DNA of 64,000 bases from positions 703,708-767,707 of the forward strand of contig KE159600.1 of the NCBI GenBank assembly GCA_000403275.2. Reading direction: 5' to 3'. Positions 17,045 to 25,803 of the stretch are shown here, in pieces; position 1 is the stretch's first letter; each line of letters starts with the position of its first letter. Both the position numbers and the translations under genes were made by a program. The notes under the pieces are model-generated. The model made no database searches. It was not told the DNA's origin and saw only the letters and a list, made by a program, of their open reading frames with translations. Origin of the DNA: Lachnospiraceae bacterium 28-4 (GTDB lineage: Bacteria > Bacillota > Clostridia > Lachnospirales > Lachnospiraceae).

Positions 17045-17974
17045 ATGCACGCATATGAAGCAATCGAACAATCCCTGACTTTTATCGAGGAACATCTGAC
17101 AAAAGAAATTTCAACGGAAGAACTGGCAAATACTGTCGGTCTGTCCCCCTTTTATTTTCAGCGATTATTCAAAAGGCTCGTAAACAAACCGGTCCAGGAA
17201 TATGTGAAGCTACGCCGTTTGGCAAAGGTTATTGAAAATCTGAAAAGCACCGACCAGAGGATTCTTGACGTTGCCCTGGACTATGGCTTTTCAAGCCACG
17301 GGAATTTCACACGGGCTTTCAAGGAAACCTATGGGATTACACCTGAAAGCTACAGGAGGGATTTGCCAATGCTCAACACATTCGCCAGGCCGGAAGTTTC
17401 CATGAATTATGTTTTAGTAGACGAGGGGGTTCCGCTGGTGGCGGGAAATATCGTCCTGGAAATCCAGAGAAGGACATTGGAAAAACCGGAAATTTACCTT
17501 GGCCTGGAAACGGAAGTCCGTATTTCCGAACAAATGCCGGCTGGTGAAAGCACAGGTGTAGATGTACCGGGACAGCTTTGGAAGCGTTATCACATGGAGA
17601 AGGTTTCCATCGCAGCCAATCTAAATACTGCTGTAGAAATGGGAATGTCCCATGGGGAAGATACTATACAGAACCTTTTCACTTATTTTGCAGGCGGTCT
17701 TGTTCAAAATATTCCGGACCGGCTGCAGGATGGTTTTGTTAAGAGAGAACTCCCGGCAGGAGAATACATCGTTTGCAGAGTCGAAGCAGAAAATTTTGAG
17801 GATTTGGTAACGGTTTCTTTAGATCAGGCCGGTAAATATCTTTTTGGTATCTGGCTGCCCCGCCACAATTTAACCACGGAGCCTTTCTCAGCAGAAAAAT
17901 ATTACCGTGACCTGGAGGGGATGGCCTGTATGGAAATTTGGGTCAAGCCCCTGCCGCTGAACAATAAAGGCTAA
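17045..17974 (+). CDS. AraC regulator with GyrI-like effector domain
   Basis: 309 residues. Two AraC HTH motifs lie in about residues 8-108 (EELANTVGLSPFYFQRLFKR and ILDVALDYGFSSHGNFTRAF). A GyrI-like ligand-binding region runs from about 125 to the end (GEYIVCRVEAENFEDLV; FGIWLPRHN). Rob/TetD-like arrangement, expected to sense hydrophobic compounds. AGGAGG lies upstream, and a DUF3788 gene follows 13 bases downstream. Confidence 0.9.
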   Translation: MHAYEAIEQSLTFIEEHLTKEISTEELANTVGLSPFYFQRLFKRLVNKPVQEYVKLRRLAKVIENLKSTDQRILDVALDYGFSSHGNFTRAFKETYGITPESYRRDLPMLNTFARPEVSMNYVLVDEGVPLVAGNIVLEIQRRTLEKPEIYLGLETEVRISEQMPAGESTGVDVPGQLWKRYHMEKVSIAANLNTAVEMGMSHGEDTIQNLFTYFAGGLVQNIPDRLQDGFVKRELPAGEYIVCRVEAENFEDLVTVSLDQAGKYLFGIWLPRHNLTTEPFSAEKYYRDLEGMACMEIWVKPLPLNNKG

Positions 17975-17987
17975 GGAGGAATTCAGA

Positions 17988-18415
17988 ATGGATTGGAATA
18001 CGCTATATTCAAAGAAAAATCTCCTTCAATGGAGCAAGTCACAGAATACATTAACAATTCTTTATGGACAGATTTTAATAACCGTATTCAGTCCACCTAT
18101 CGGACCAGGCCCTGGATGGAACACGGCCGTTGTTCTATGCAGGCAGGATGGAATATTAAGTATAAAAAAGGCGGAAAGTCTCTTTGTACACTCTATCCGA
18201 TGCAGGGCTATTTTATTGTTCTCGTGGTTGTAGGAAGTCGTGAATTTACGGAGGCAGAGTTTCTTATGCCGCAATGTTCCGACTATGTGCAGACAGTATT
18301 CAAAAACACAAAAACCGGAAATGGACAGAAATGGTTGATGCTGGATGTGCGGGATAGAGAAATTATGGATGATGTATTTCGCCTTATCAATCTCAAAAAG
18401 CGTATACCATCATAG
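17988..18415 (+). pseudogene. DUF3788 family gene with an early frameshift
   Basis: The ATG at 17988 (GGAGG upstream) gives MDWNTLYSKKN, the normal family start, then loses frame. The downstream frame resumes with PSMEQVTEYINNSLW and runs to 18415. One missing base near 18020 accounts for it; adding one C would give KKNPPSMEQV. The body (about 130 residues) matches DUF3788. Translation from the out-of-phase TTG at 17993 or the ATG at 18029 could still yield most of the domain. Confidence 0.75.
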
Positions 18416-18528
18416 CAGGAATATGAAAGTTGCAGAGCCGTTTTATGACAAATTGTGTATAACAAGCAGGAAGGAGAGGCAGTTTAATGTCTGAACAGGT
18501 ATTGTCTACATGAATAGGAGAAAATAGA

Positions 18529-18818
18529 ATGGTACTTTTGGTTGTTGATTCCCCAAATTTGATTATGAATAATGAGTTTTATGATTTTCAGGTATTATTA
18601 TTGTTGGGCTCCAGACGGATTACTGCATAGATGCAACTGTGAAAGGTGGCTTTTAGCATGGTTTTAAAATGATTGTTTCGGCAAACACAAACAGTATGGT
18701 TTATAATGCATATATGTCAGCTGAAAATTCTTATAAATATTACAATGAGTTCATGTGGAATGGAAGATATACAGAATGTATCTCATTTGAAAAAGTGTTT
18801 GAACTGATGAATAAATAA
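18529..18818 (+). pseudogene. Remnant of an isochorismatase-family cysteine hydrolase
   Basis: Two pieces of one gene. 18529-18630 encodes MVLLVVDSPNLIMNNEFYDF, an isochorismatase N-terminus. 18669-18818 encodes MIVSANTNSMVYNAYM and a tail ending ECISFEKVFELMNK, matching the C-terminal part of such hydrolases. The central catalytic region is deleted. The same tail recurs right of the attR copy (57157-57202). The stretch 18416-18895 has no other recognisable content. Confidence 0.65.
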
Positions 18819-18895
18819 ATCAGGAAGTGACAGGGGGGCAGATATGAAAAATTGATTATCTGCTCGGTCTGACCGGACAGGAAAAGATGATAATC

Positions 18896-18952
18896 TTGAC
18901 AAGCGACCGCCGGTCGCTATATAATTAAAATAATAAACGACCATTGGTCGCT
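18896..18952 (+). promoter_or_regulatory. Promoter with two TetR-type operators (copy 2)
   Basis: TTGACA (18896-18901), an 18-base spacer and TATAAT (18920-18925). The spacer is filled by AGCGACCGCCGGTCGCT; the second operator ACGACCATTGGTCGCT is at 18937-18952. It drives tetR, the dikinase and the MFS gene. Both palindromes share GCGACC/GGTCGC arms, as expected for a TetR dimer. Confidence 0.88.
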
Positions 18953-18970
18953 ATAAGGGGGTTTTGTCAG

Positions 18971-19609
18971 ATGCCAAAAGGAATTACACTTACACGCGAA
19001 CAACAAGCAACACGTCGAGACGAAATAGTTGATATTGCGTTGCGCCTTATTGCTGAAAATGGGTTTCAAAAAACATCTATGCGGGAAATTGCAGACTTAG
19101 CGAAAATGGGAAAGTCCAGTCTATACGATTTTTTCAAAACAAAAGACGAGATTGCTATATATGCAATGGAGAAAAAATTTGAAGAAGTCATAGAGCAGGT
19201 TCACAGAATTATTGACAATGAACCTTTGCCGGAACTATGCCTTAGAAAAATCATGCACAATCAGCTTAAAGTGCCACATCAGTATAGGACTGTACTAATG
19301 TGGCTTCATGCCGAATCGGACTACTTAGAAGAAGAGTATCAGAAGCGTCTGAAAACTATACGTTACGAATACCACAATATTATCAAAACTGTGATTGAAG
19401 GCGGAGTGGCCGGAGGTGTTTTTCGCAAAACAGATGCTGACCTTATGGTGCGCTTGTTGATTAACTCCATGCTTTCCATTGTCTATACTTCCCGGCCGTC
19501 AGCCAGTGAGGAAAAGATGCTGGACGAAACAATCAATATATTTCTACACGGAATTATGAATGATGGAGGTGAAAAAAATGAACCCCTATATCCTATCTTT
19601 GGAGCATAA
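18971..19609 (+). CDS. TetR-family repressor of the dikinase-MFS operon
   Basis: 212 residues from the ATG at 18971. N-terminal HTH (about 14-60; IADLAKMGKSSLYDFFKTKDEI) and a C-terminal ligand domain. Its gene overlaps the start of the dikinase gene by 32 bases, so the genes are translationally linked. Two operators in its own promoter indicate autorepression; the inducer is presumably the drug handled by the downstream enzyme and pump. A 5' duplicate lies at 11933. Confidence 0.9.
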   Translation: MPKGITLTREQQATRRDEIVDIALRLIAENGFQKTSMREIADLAKMGKSSLYDFFKTKDEIAIYAMEKKFEEVIEQVHRIIDNEPLPELCLRKIMHNQLKVPHQYRTVLMWLHAESDYLEEEYQKRLKTIRYEYHNIIKTVIEGGVAGGVFRKTDADLMVRLLINSMLSIVYTSRPSASEEKMLDETINIFLHGIMNDGGEKNEPLYPIFGA

Positions 19610-22145
19610 ACAGGCATCACTTGAAATGGTTGGCGGAAAAGGCATGTCTTTATCAAAGCTATTGACAGCGGGTATCCCTGTGCCGGACGGTTTTCATGTT
19701 ACAACTGCTTCATACCGAATTTTTGTTGAAGCGAACCAAATTCAGCCTTACATCAAAGCATTGCTAGAGGGCATAGATGCCAACAGTACCAATCAACTTG
19801 AAGATATATCTAAGCAGATTGGTCAACTCTTTCATAATGGAAAAATGCCGCAGGAAGTGTCGGTGGCAATAAAAACCGCTTATGCCGGATTAGGAAATGT
19901 TTCGGTGGCTGTCCGATCCTCCGCGACCGCAGAGGATTTACCCGATGCTTCTTTTGCGGGCCAGCAGGACACTTATCTCAATATACAAGGTGAGAACGAA
20001 GTCCTTGACGCTGTAAAGCGGTGCTGGGCATCCCTGTGGACAGCTCGTGCGATTGCTTACCGCATAAAGAATAATATCAAGCAGGAGCTTGTGACCCTTG
20101 CCGTAGTCGTACAAAAGTTGGCGTTTTCTGATGCTTCTGGTGTTATGTTTACAATCAACCCTATGAACGGCAGACGCAACGAAATGATTATAAACGCCGC
20201 ATGGGGGCTTGGTGAAGCGGTGGTTTCCAGCTTAGTCACCCCTGATACAATCGTTACGGATAAGAGCGCCGTCCGAATCGTATCATATGAAGTGGCAAAC
20301 AAAGAGATTATGACAGTCCGCAACTCAGATGGAACAGAAGAAATCCCAACTCCTAAACAGTTGAGGAAAAAACATGCTCTTACTCGCAATCAAGTTATGC
20401 GATTGACACAGCTTGGGAAAAAAATTGAGAAGTATTATGAAATGCCTATGGATATAGAATGGGCGCTGGAAAAAGATAAATTGTATATTGTTCAGGCTCG
20501 CCCCATTACTGTCTTACCGCCGGAGTGGGTATTGCCGGAAAAGAATGTAGTTTACACAAAGGGCAGTTTGGCAGAACACCTGCCAAATCCAGTCACACCC
20601 CTGTTCGCCACTCTTGGCCTTGAATTAGTCAACCGTGCGTCGGCGCTTTTATGGGTGGATATGTTTGATACAAGCGCAAAAAAGCTACTGCCAGACAATG
20701 GGGCATACACGATAATCAATGGTTATGTCTATCTTTCCGCTAAGACAAAGCCTCTTCTAATTGCTGTAAAATCTCTTTCCCCCCGCTCTTTGCGCCGGAC
20801 GCTTACGAACAGCATTATGCGCTTTGAAGCGGCAAGAAAAGAATTTGAAGATGTGGTGAAGCAGTGGGATGAAACGTCCCTGCATACGTTAAGCGCCCAG
20901 CAAATTATGGAGGGCATTCAAACCGTATTTTACGCCGCATGTATTTATTTCACAAGGATTCAGCTTATATTGCCCGCCGCATCTATCAGCGAAACGTTAT
21001 TCACAAAATTCTTTCAGGGTGCGGCCCGCCGTGCTGGTATAACAGACACTTCCGTTCTCTTGCTTGGGTTTGATACGATTGCGCTACAATCGGAAAAGAA
21101 CCTGTGGGACCTTTCGGAATGGGCAAGGAAAAATAACACTTTAGGCTTCTATCTGAAAAGCAATCCTGCAATAAAGATAGCAGAAGATTTCAAGTCCTCC
21201 ATTTTGCCTGCGGAAGTTTCGCAGGAGGTGTGGATAGAGTGGAAAAGGCGAATTAATGCCTATTTCAAAGAGTTTGGCTGTACTGCGTATGAATTTGATT
21301 TTGCATATGCCACACCACAGGAGATGCTTACGCCAACCTTTGAATCCATAAAAGCATTTTTGGAGGAAAAAGGGGAAAATCCGTATTCGCGCCAAATCAC
21401 ATTTGAAAAGCGCAGGAAACAAGCCGTAAAAGAGATTTTGCAACAGATAGGCGGCTACCGAAAAAAGCTGTTTTTGAAGCTGCTCCATTGGGCACAAAAT
21501 ACTGCCCCCATGCGTGAAAACGCTATTTATTTGATGGGGATGGGGCACCCACTGATTCGCCGTATGTTACAAGAAATTTCTGAACGTCTCTTAACTGGAG
21601 GAGCCATTTTACATCTGGACGATATTTACTGGCTCACAAAAACAGAATTGGAAATGCTCATAACACAGCTTGATAAAAATATGCCCCTATCTGATCTGAG
21701 TGAGGCAATCCCTGATCGACAAGCGGAGCATGATACATTCCGAGGTTATGTGCCGCCTTCCATGTTGCCGGAAAAAAGCAAAAAAGCCGTATCACATGCA
21801 ACTCAAATACAGAAAGATGGGAAAATTGTATTGACGGGCATAGGAACCAGCCCAGGCGTTGTTACGGCTCCCGCCTGTGTACTGAACAGCCCGGCAGATT
21901 TTGAGAAATTCCAGCCGGGAAGTATCTTGATCGCCGTTACCACAACTCCTGCATGGACGCAGTTGTTTGCCTCCGCAAGTGCGATTGTAACAGACATTGG
22001 CGGCCCTCTTAGCCATTCAAGCATTGTTGCCCGTGAATATGGTATCCCCGCTGTCATGGCAACACACACCGCTACGCGAACCATACAAAACGGACAAATG
22101 ATAACAGTGGACGGCGCGACAGGGGAGGTGACACTCAATGAATAA
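19578..22145 (+). CDS. Rifampicin-phosphotransferase-like PEP/pyruvate dikinase-family enzyme
   Basis: 855 residues, close to the length of rifamycin phosphotransferases. An ATP-grasp domain (about 1-315; VGGKGMSLSKL, VAVRSSATAEDLPDASFAGQ, VQARPITVLPP) and a large central domain (about 325-750) precede a swivelling phosphohistidine domain with the predicted catalytic His813 in TDIGGPLSHSSIVAREYGIP. RPH transfers the beta-phosphate of ATP to a rifamycin hydroxyl. Co-transcription with a TetR regulator and an MFS pump supports an antibiotic or xenobiotic substrate; rifamycin itself is inference. ATG at 19578 with GGAGGTG upstream. Confidence 0.85.
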   Translation: MNPYILSLEHKQASLEMVGGKGMSLSKLLTAGIPVPDGFHVTTASYRIFVEANQIQPYIKALLEGIDANSTNQLEDISKQIGQLFHNGKMPQEVSVAIKTAYAGLGNVSVAVRSSATAEDLPDASFAGQQDTYLNIQGENEVLDAVKRCWASLWTARAIAYRIKNNIKQELVTLAVVVQKLAFSDASGVMFTINPMNGRRNEMIINAAWGLGEAVVSSLVTPDTIVTDKSAVRIVSYEVANKEIMTVRNSDGTEEIPTPKQLRKKHALTRNQVMRLTQLGKKIEKYYEMPMDIEWALEKDKLYIVQARPITVLPPEWVLPEKNVVYTKGSLAEHLPNPVTPLFATLGLELVNRASALLWVDMFDTSAKKLLPDNGAYTIINGYVYLSAKTKPLLIAVKSLSPRSLRRTLTNSIMRFEAARKEFEDVVKQWDETSLHTLSAQQIMEGIQTVFYAACIYFTRIQLILPAASISETLFTKFFQGAARRAGITDTSVLLLGFDTIALQSEKNLWDLSEWARKNNTLGFYLKSNPAIKIAEDFKSSILPAEVSQEVWIEWKRRINAYFKEFGCTAYEFDFAYATPQEMLTPTFESIKAFLEEKGENPYSRQITFEKRRKQAVKEILQQIGGYRKKLFLKLLHWAQNTAPMRENAIYLMGMGHPLIRRMLQEISERLLTGGAILHLDDIYWLTKTELEMLITQLDKNMPLSDLSEAIPDRQAEHDTFRGYVPPSMLPEKSKKAVSHATQIQKDGKIVLTGIGTSPGVVTAPACVLNSPADFEKFQPGSILIAVTTTPAWTQLFASASAIVTDIGGPLSHSSIVAREYGIPAVMATHTATRTIQNGQMITVDGATGEVTLNE

Positions 22146-23293
22146 AACGCCTGTTTTTGCTTTGAAACCTTGCAACTTTTGTAATTGCGTTAGGATATAG
22201 CCTGATTATTCCGGTTATTCCATTTTACATGAAAAACCTCGGAGCGGGTGGTAAAGAACTTGGCTGGCTCACGGCCATATATGCGCTGACACAAACACTG
22301 TGCGCCCCGTTTTGGGGAATGCTGTCCGACCGAATCGGCAGAAAGCCGATTATCAGCATTGGCATGTTAGGCTATACAATTAGCTTATTGCTGTTTGGTT
22401 TGGCCTCCTTCTTTTGGACACTGCTTATCGCCCGTGCTTTATCTGGTGTTTTGTCATCTGCTACGTCAGTTGCGTCCTTGGCTTATGTGGGTGATTCCAG
22501 CACAGAGGACGAAAGAAGCAAGAATATGGGCCAGCTTGGAGTTGCAATGGGTGTAGGTATTATGTTAGGGCCGTTGTTTGGCGGTATTCTGGCTGGCTAT
22601 TCACTTGCACTTCCATTCTTTACAGGAGCCGGGATTTCATTTATTGCATTTCTACTCATTGTAACAGTTCTGCCAGAGTCCATAGAGCGGTCAGGTTATC
22701 CGCACAAAAAAGATTCTTTTGATTTTTTAGCCCTGAAAAGCATGCTGCTTGGCTCCGCAGGAGTTATTTTGATCCTTATTTTTATCGTAAACTTCTGTCA
22801 AACCGGTTTGCAGGGTATTACGGGGCTGTATGTCGTTGACAAGTTTGGATTTACCACAGGGCAAGTTGGTGTTGTTTGGATGGTGGTAGCAGGTGTTTTA
22901 ATTGTAGTACAGGGGTTTTTTACCGGCCCTTTGGAAAATAAAACGGGCGATAAGCTGCTAATACTGACAGGCATATTTTGTAAAGCACTGGTTGCCTTTG
23001 CTATGGTATTAACATCTGGCTTTATCAGTGTACTTGTTGTTTTCGGTCTATTTGCAGTATCTTCCGCTTTAACAGTACCCACACTAAACGCAAGCCTTTC
23101 CAAGGCGGCCAATCAGCGCAAAGGAATACTCATGGGCTTTGCCAGTACTGCCGGAAATCTTAGTAAAGTCATTGCCCCTCTGCTGGCGGGGTATCTGTAT
23201 GAGCGTAGTATTGAATTGCCTTATATCACCATGGGAGCGATAGCACTAATTGGAACAATTATATGTTTTATCTGGAAAAAGACTGTGGGGTGA
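22138..23293 (+). pseudogene. MFS drug transporter with an N-terminal frameshift
   Basis: The ATG at 22138 overlaps the dikinase stop and gives MNKTPVFALK, then shifts. The frame one base later (from 22169) reads LATFVIALGYSLIIPVIPFYM and continues as a full 12-helix-type MFS protein to 23293, with the MFS motif GMLSDRIGRKP. One extra C near 22168 explains it. Starting at the ATG at 22229 would lose the first helix, so activity is doubtful. Close to drug-efflux MFS of the TetA/NorA type. Confidence 0.8.
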
Positions 23294-23305
23294 GCTAATA
23301 TTTTG

Positions 23306-23479
23306 ATGAAAAAAGAATGGTTATTGTGTCCAATCTGCAACAACAAAACAAGATTAAAAGTGCGGTTAGATGCAGTGCTTGATAACTTTCCCCTCTTTTG
23401 TCCGAAGTGTAAAAAGGAAACTATAATCAATGTAAGACAACTAAATATATGTATCATTAAAGAGCCGGATGCTAAATAG
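23306..23479 (+). CDS. Cysteine-rich KTR domain protein
   Basis: 57 residues. Two Cys pairs, CPICNNKTRLKVR and CPKCKKETIIN, form a small zinc ribbon with the KTR signature; the C-terminus ends IKEPDAK. A paralogue lies at 37025-37210. The family is common in Tn916-like and other Firmicute integrative elements next to resistance or ABC genes; function unknown. It lies 12 bases after the MFS gene. Confidence 0.8.
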   Translation: MKKEWLLCPICNNKTRLKVRLDAVLDNFPLFCPKCKKETIINVRQLNICIIKEPDAK

Positions 23480-23484
23480 TGTCG

Positions 23485-23855
23485 TCAATAAAAGAGGAGC
23501 CAAATAGAAATATAACGAATTTGAACAGCGGCAGTGAAAGAAGCGACATTTTTGGGGTAGCGTGTAGCGATACCGCACCACCTTTTGAGAAGCAGGAAAG
23601 CATTCTCAACGAGAGGTCGGAGCTTGTAGAGATACTCGTCATATTCCCGCAGATGTTTACGTTTTTTTCTTGGCGGAATGACCGGTATCATTCCTTCGTC
23701 AACAGCTTTGAGAATGATTGCGTCGTATCATAGCCACGATCTACCAGAAGGTATTCTGCCTGAAAGCCCTCAATCAGCCGCTCGGCAATTGTGCAATCCG
23801 CTGTGGTACCAGAAGTGATAAAGAATCGCACCGGCATACCTCCCTTTTCTTTCTT
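23485..23855 (-). pseudogene. IS5-family transposase remnant
   Basis: Minus strand, C-terminal part only. GMPVRFFITSGTTADCTIAE and LLVDRGYDT are in one frame; VDEGMIPVIPPRKKRK and KLRPLVENAFLLLKRW are in the next frame after a one-base shift near 23720. DDE motifs DRGYD and the Glu near VENAF survive. No N-terminus and no inverted repeats found. Confidence 0.75.
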
Positions 23856-23974
23856 AAAGTATACACTTTACCGTAAGGGTAAAGTCAAAGGCTCTTCTTG
23901 TTGTTGGCTTTCCATGAAAAATCTTAACGCTATATAAAATCCAAATCAATACTTGCATAAAGAGATTATTTATG

Positions 23975-24060
23975 TTGGCATTTTCTAAATTTCCCCTTAT
24001 TTAAGAAACAAGGAAAACTTTTTGAAAAATTTCTCTCAAAAGTTCGTCAACACTGCCTTA
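23975..24060 (+). repeat. Diverged repeat shared with 41649-41735 (copy 1)
   Basis: About 85 bases, from GGCATTTTCTAAATTTCCCC to the end of TCTCTCAAAAGTTCGTCAAC, closely match 41649-41735. Both copies read as LFE[KE]FLSK[VL]RQ[HN]C in one frame, so this is probably the 3' end of a lost gene. Both lie beside regulator genes. The stretch 23856-24035 has nothing else. Confidence 0.6.
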
Positions 24061-24341
24061 TCTGAGGAATAAGTTTGATCATTTTTAAGTCTGTCAAGGC
24101 TTACATTCAAAAGAGGCTCATAGTATTGTAAGCTCTGGTATTGGTTATGAATTAGAAGAAGTTCATCAACAGAAATCATAAGCCTTTCCAATATTTTAAG
24201 CATCAAATTAAATTTTATATCATATAATCCTTTTTCAAAATCGATGGCAAAAGATTTGCTTAATATTCCAGTATATATCTCTTTGTGACTAAAACCTTTA
24301 CTTAGTCTAATCTGACGGACAGTTGAACCGTAGTTTTTCAT
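24036..24341 (-). CDS. Rgg/MutR-like regulator, truncated
   Basis: 101 residues from the ATG at 24341 (AAGGAAGG upstream). The N-terminal XRE-type HTH (MKNYGSTVRQIRLSKGFSHK to SFAIDFEKG) resembles Rgg family proteins, which are normally about 280 residues. The TPR-like peptide-binding C-terminal domain is missing, lost where the repeat at 23975-24060 begins. Divergently oriented to a small peptide gene at 24534, as in Rgg-peptide pairs. Confidence 0.65.
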   Translation of the reverse strand: MKNYGSTVRQIRLSKGFSHKEIYTGILSKSFAIDFEKGLYDIKFNLMLKILERLMISVDELLLIHNQYQSLQYYEPLLNVSLDRLKNDQTYSSDKAVLTNF

Positions 24342-24498
24342 GCTAATGATTCCTTCCTTTCGTTTCATTCAGGTATAAACTGCAATGATAATTCTTGTTT
24401 TTTCACACTCAGTCACCTTTATTTTGTTCATTATATCATATAGAAACACTTTTTAGTCGGAATACTCGGACTTTTTGTGTGCAAAGAGATAGGGAATG

Positions 24499-24504
24499 TA
24501 TAAT
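24499..24504 (+). promoter_or_regulatory. -10 element of the small peptide gene with a nearby quasi-palindrome
   Basis: TATAAT lies about 30 bases before the peptide start. A quasi-palindrome AGTCGGAATACTCGGACT (near 24453-24471) sits around the expected -35 region, a possible operator for the divergent Rgg-like protein. Confidence 0.4.
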
Positions 24505-24533
24505 GACCTTATTCCACAAAAGGAGGTGACAAA

Positions 24534-24680
24534 ATGAAAAAGCAGCTTATTCCAGGGACAAAGATTGTAAAAGTGATTGCCGGAAAAGACAATAACGGAG
24601 AAAAATTAAGAAAGGATTTAGAAAAAATCGGAAAAATTGAACTACTGGGGAAAAGTATAAAAAATATTTTTTCAATTTAA
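24534..24680 (+). CDS. Small basic peptide gene divergent from the Rgg-like regulator
   Basis: 48 residues, ATG with a strong AGGAGGTGA site. Starts MKKQLIPGTKIVKVIAGKDN and ends GKSIKNIFSI. Lysine-rich, no Cys and no obvious signal peptide. It could be a short regulatory peptide precursor or a truncated gene. No homologue recognised. The region 24681-25071 holds a duplicated promoter (24850-24936), one short dispersed repeat and no gene. Confidence 0.5.
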   Translation: MKKQLIPGTKIVKVIAGKDNNGEKLRKDLEKIGKIELLGKSIKNIFSI

Positions 24681-24849
24681 TGCAATTTTTTGCCTCTATC
24701 AATCAGAATTTAAAGATTTGATTATACCACTTCCTTTCTCCATTTATCACAAAACTGCAAGGCCAGTAACCGCCGCGCCCCACATTTCTTAACGCTCCAA
24801 CAACTTTTTTCAATCTTTCACACAGTATCCTTGAAAATTGATTTCCGTA

Positions 24850-24936
24850 CCTTTTTATGACGGTTGAGAATTCTTTGAGATTTCTGTGATATAATAAAAA
24901 AATCTCTGTGGAAGGTGGAAAGTATGAAAAGGAAAA
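24850..24936 (+). repeat. Duplicated promoter and start region (copy 1)
   Basis: Nearly identical to 35154-35238: contains an extended -10 (TGATATAAT), GGAAGGTGG ribosome binding sequence and ATGAAAAGGAAA. Here the reading frame stops after eight codons, so only the promoter-start fragment of the gene at 35227 was copied or left. Confidence 0.8.
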
Positions 24937-25022
24937 AGGCTGTGGAATAAATAACAGGGGGCGGGTAATGCCTCCTGTTATAGAGTGACTGAAATTACCA
25001 TACGATTCGTTTTTGCGAAAGG

Positions 25023-25054
25023 CTTCTCAAAATTGGTCAATGGGGTGATAATAG
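25023..25054 (+). repeat. Short dispersed repeat, copy A
   Basis: CTTCTCAAAATTGGTCAATG followed by GGGTGATAATAG. Related copies: 29604-29634 (+), 52430-52461 (+), 28105-28125 and 29567-29587 (inverted). Found at boundaries between gene fragments. Confidence 0.6.
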
Positions 25055-25071
25055 ATCATACAAAATAGTTT

Positions 25072-25771
25072 CAGCTTTTGGAGCAGGAATCCTTTGACAG
25101 TCCCTATCTGAAAGATTTGCAGAAGACCTTGTTGAAAAATGGCTCTGCTTCTGCTGCCTTAAAAGATCTGGGGAAAATTACAGATTCCGTATGCGCACGC
25201 CACAACATTTACGCATTTTTACAACAGCCTGTTTCTGCATGATTATTATTGTGTGGAATGGTATGAGAAATGGAAAGACGACTTTTATACGCAGCATAGG
25301 CATCAATTTGGCTCTCGCCTACGCCGGCGGATTCTGCACCGCTGCGAGCCTGCGCATCTCCCTTATGGAACTATGCACATCCATACGCACAGAGATAATG
25401 TGAACGAGGGCATTTCCACATTTTATGCGGAACTGCTGCGTATCAGGAGAATGATTGAGGTAAGCAAAAAGCAGATACCAATGATTTCCCTGATTGATGA
25501 AATCTATAAGGGGACAAATGCAAAAGACCGGATATTTGCGGCAAAAGAGACCATACGAAACTTGTCGAAGCCTTATGCCGTTATGTTGATCACAACCCAT
25601 GATTTTGAGCTTTGTGATTTGGAAAAAGATTTGGACATCCATGGGAAAAATTATCATTTTACAGAGCATTATAAGGAAAATAAAATTCTTTTTGACTATA
25701 AATTAAAAGAGGGACGCTGTACTACCACAAATGCGCGGTATCTGCTGCGTATGGCGGGAATTCTTAAATAG
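25072..25771 (+). pseudogene. MutS-family ATPase remnant
   Basis: Three frames are needed to read it: ESFDSPYLKDLQKTLLK to NIYAF (from 25072), then DYYCVEWYEKWKD, then GKTTFIRSIGINLALAYAGG (Walker A, near 25265), then DNVNEGISTFYAELLRIRRM to the stop, with PMISLIDEIYKGTN (Walker B) and ITTHDFELCDLE. It is the C-terminal half of a MutS-like protein with at least two frameshifts and a deletion before the Walker A. The N-terminal mismatch-binding part is absent. The last 160 codons are an intact frame but could not work alone. Confidence 0.8.
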
Positions 25772-25803
25772 AGCTAAACGGATCATTTTTCCGAAGGGCG
25801 GTT

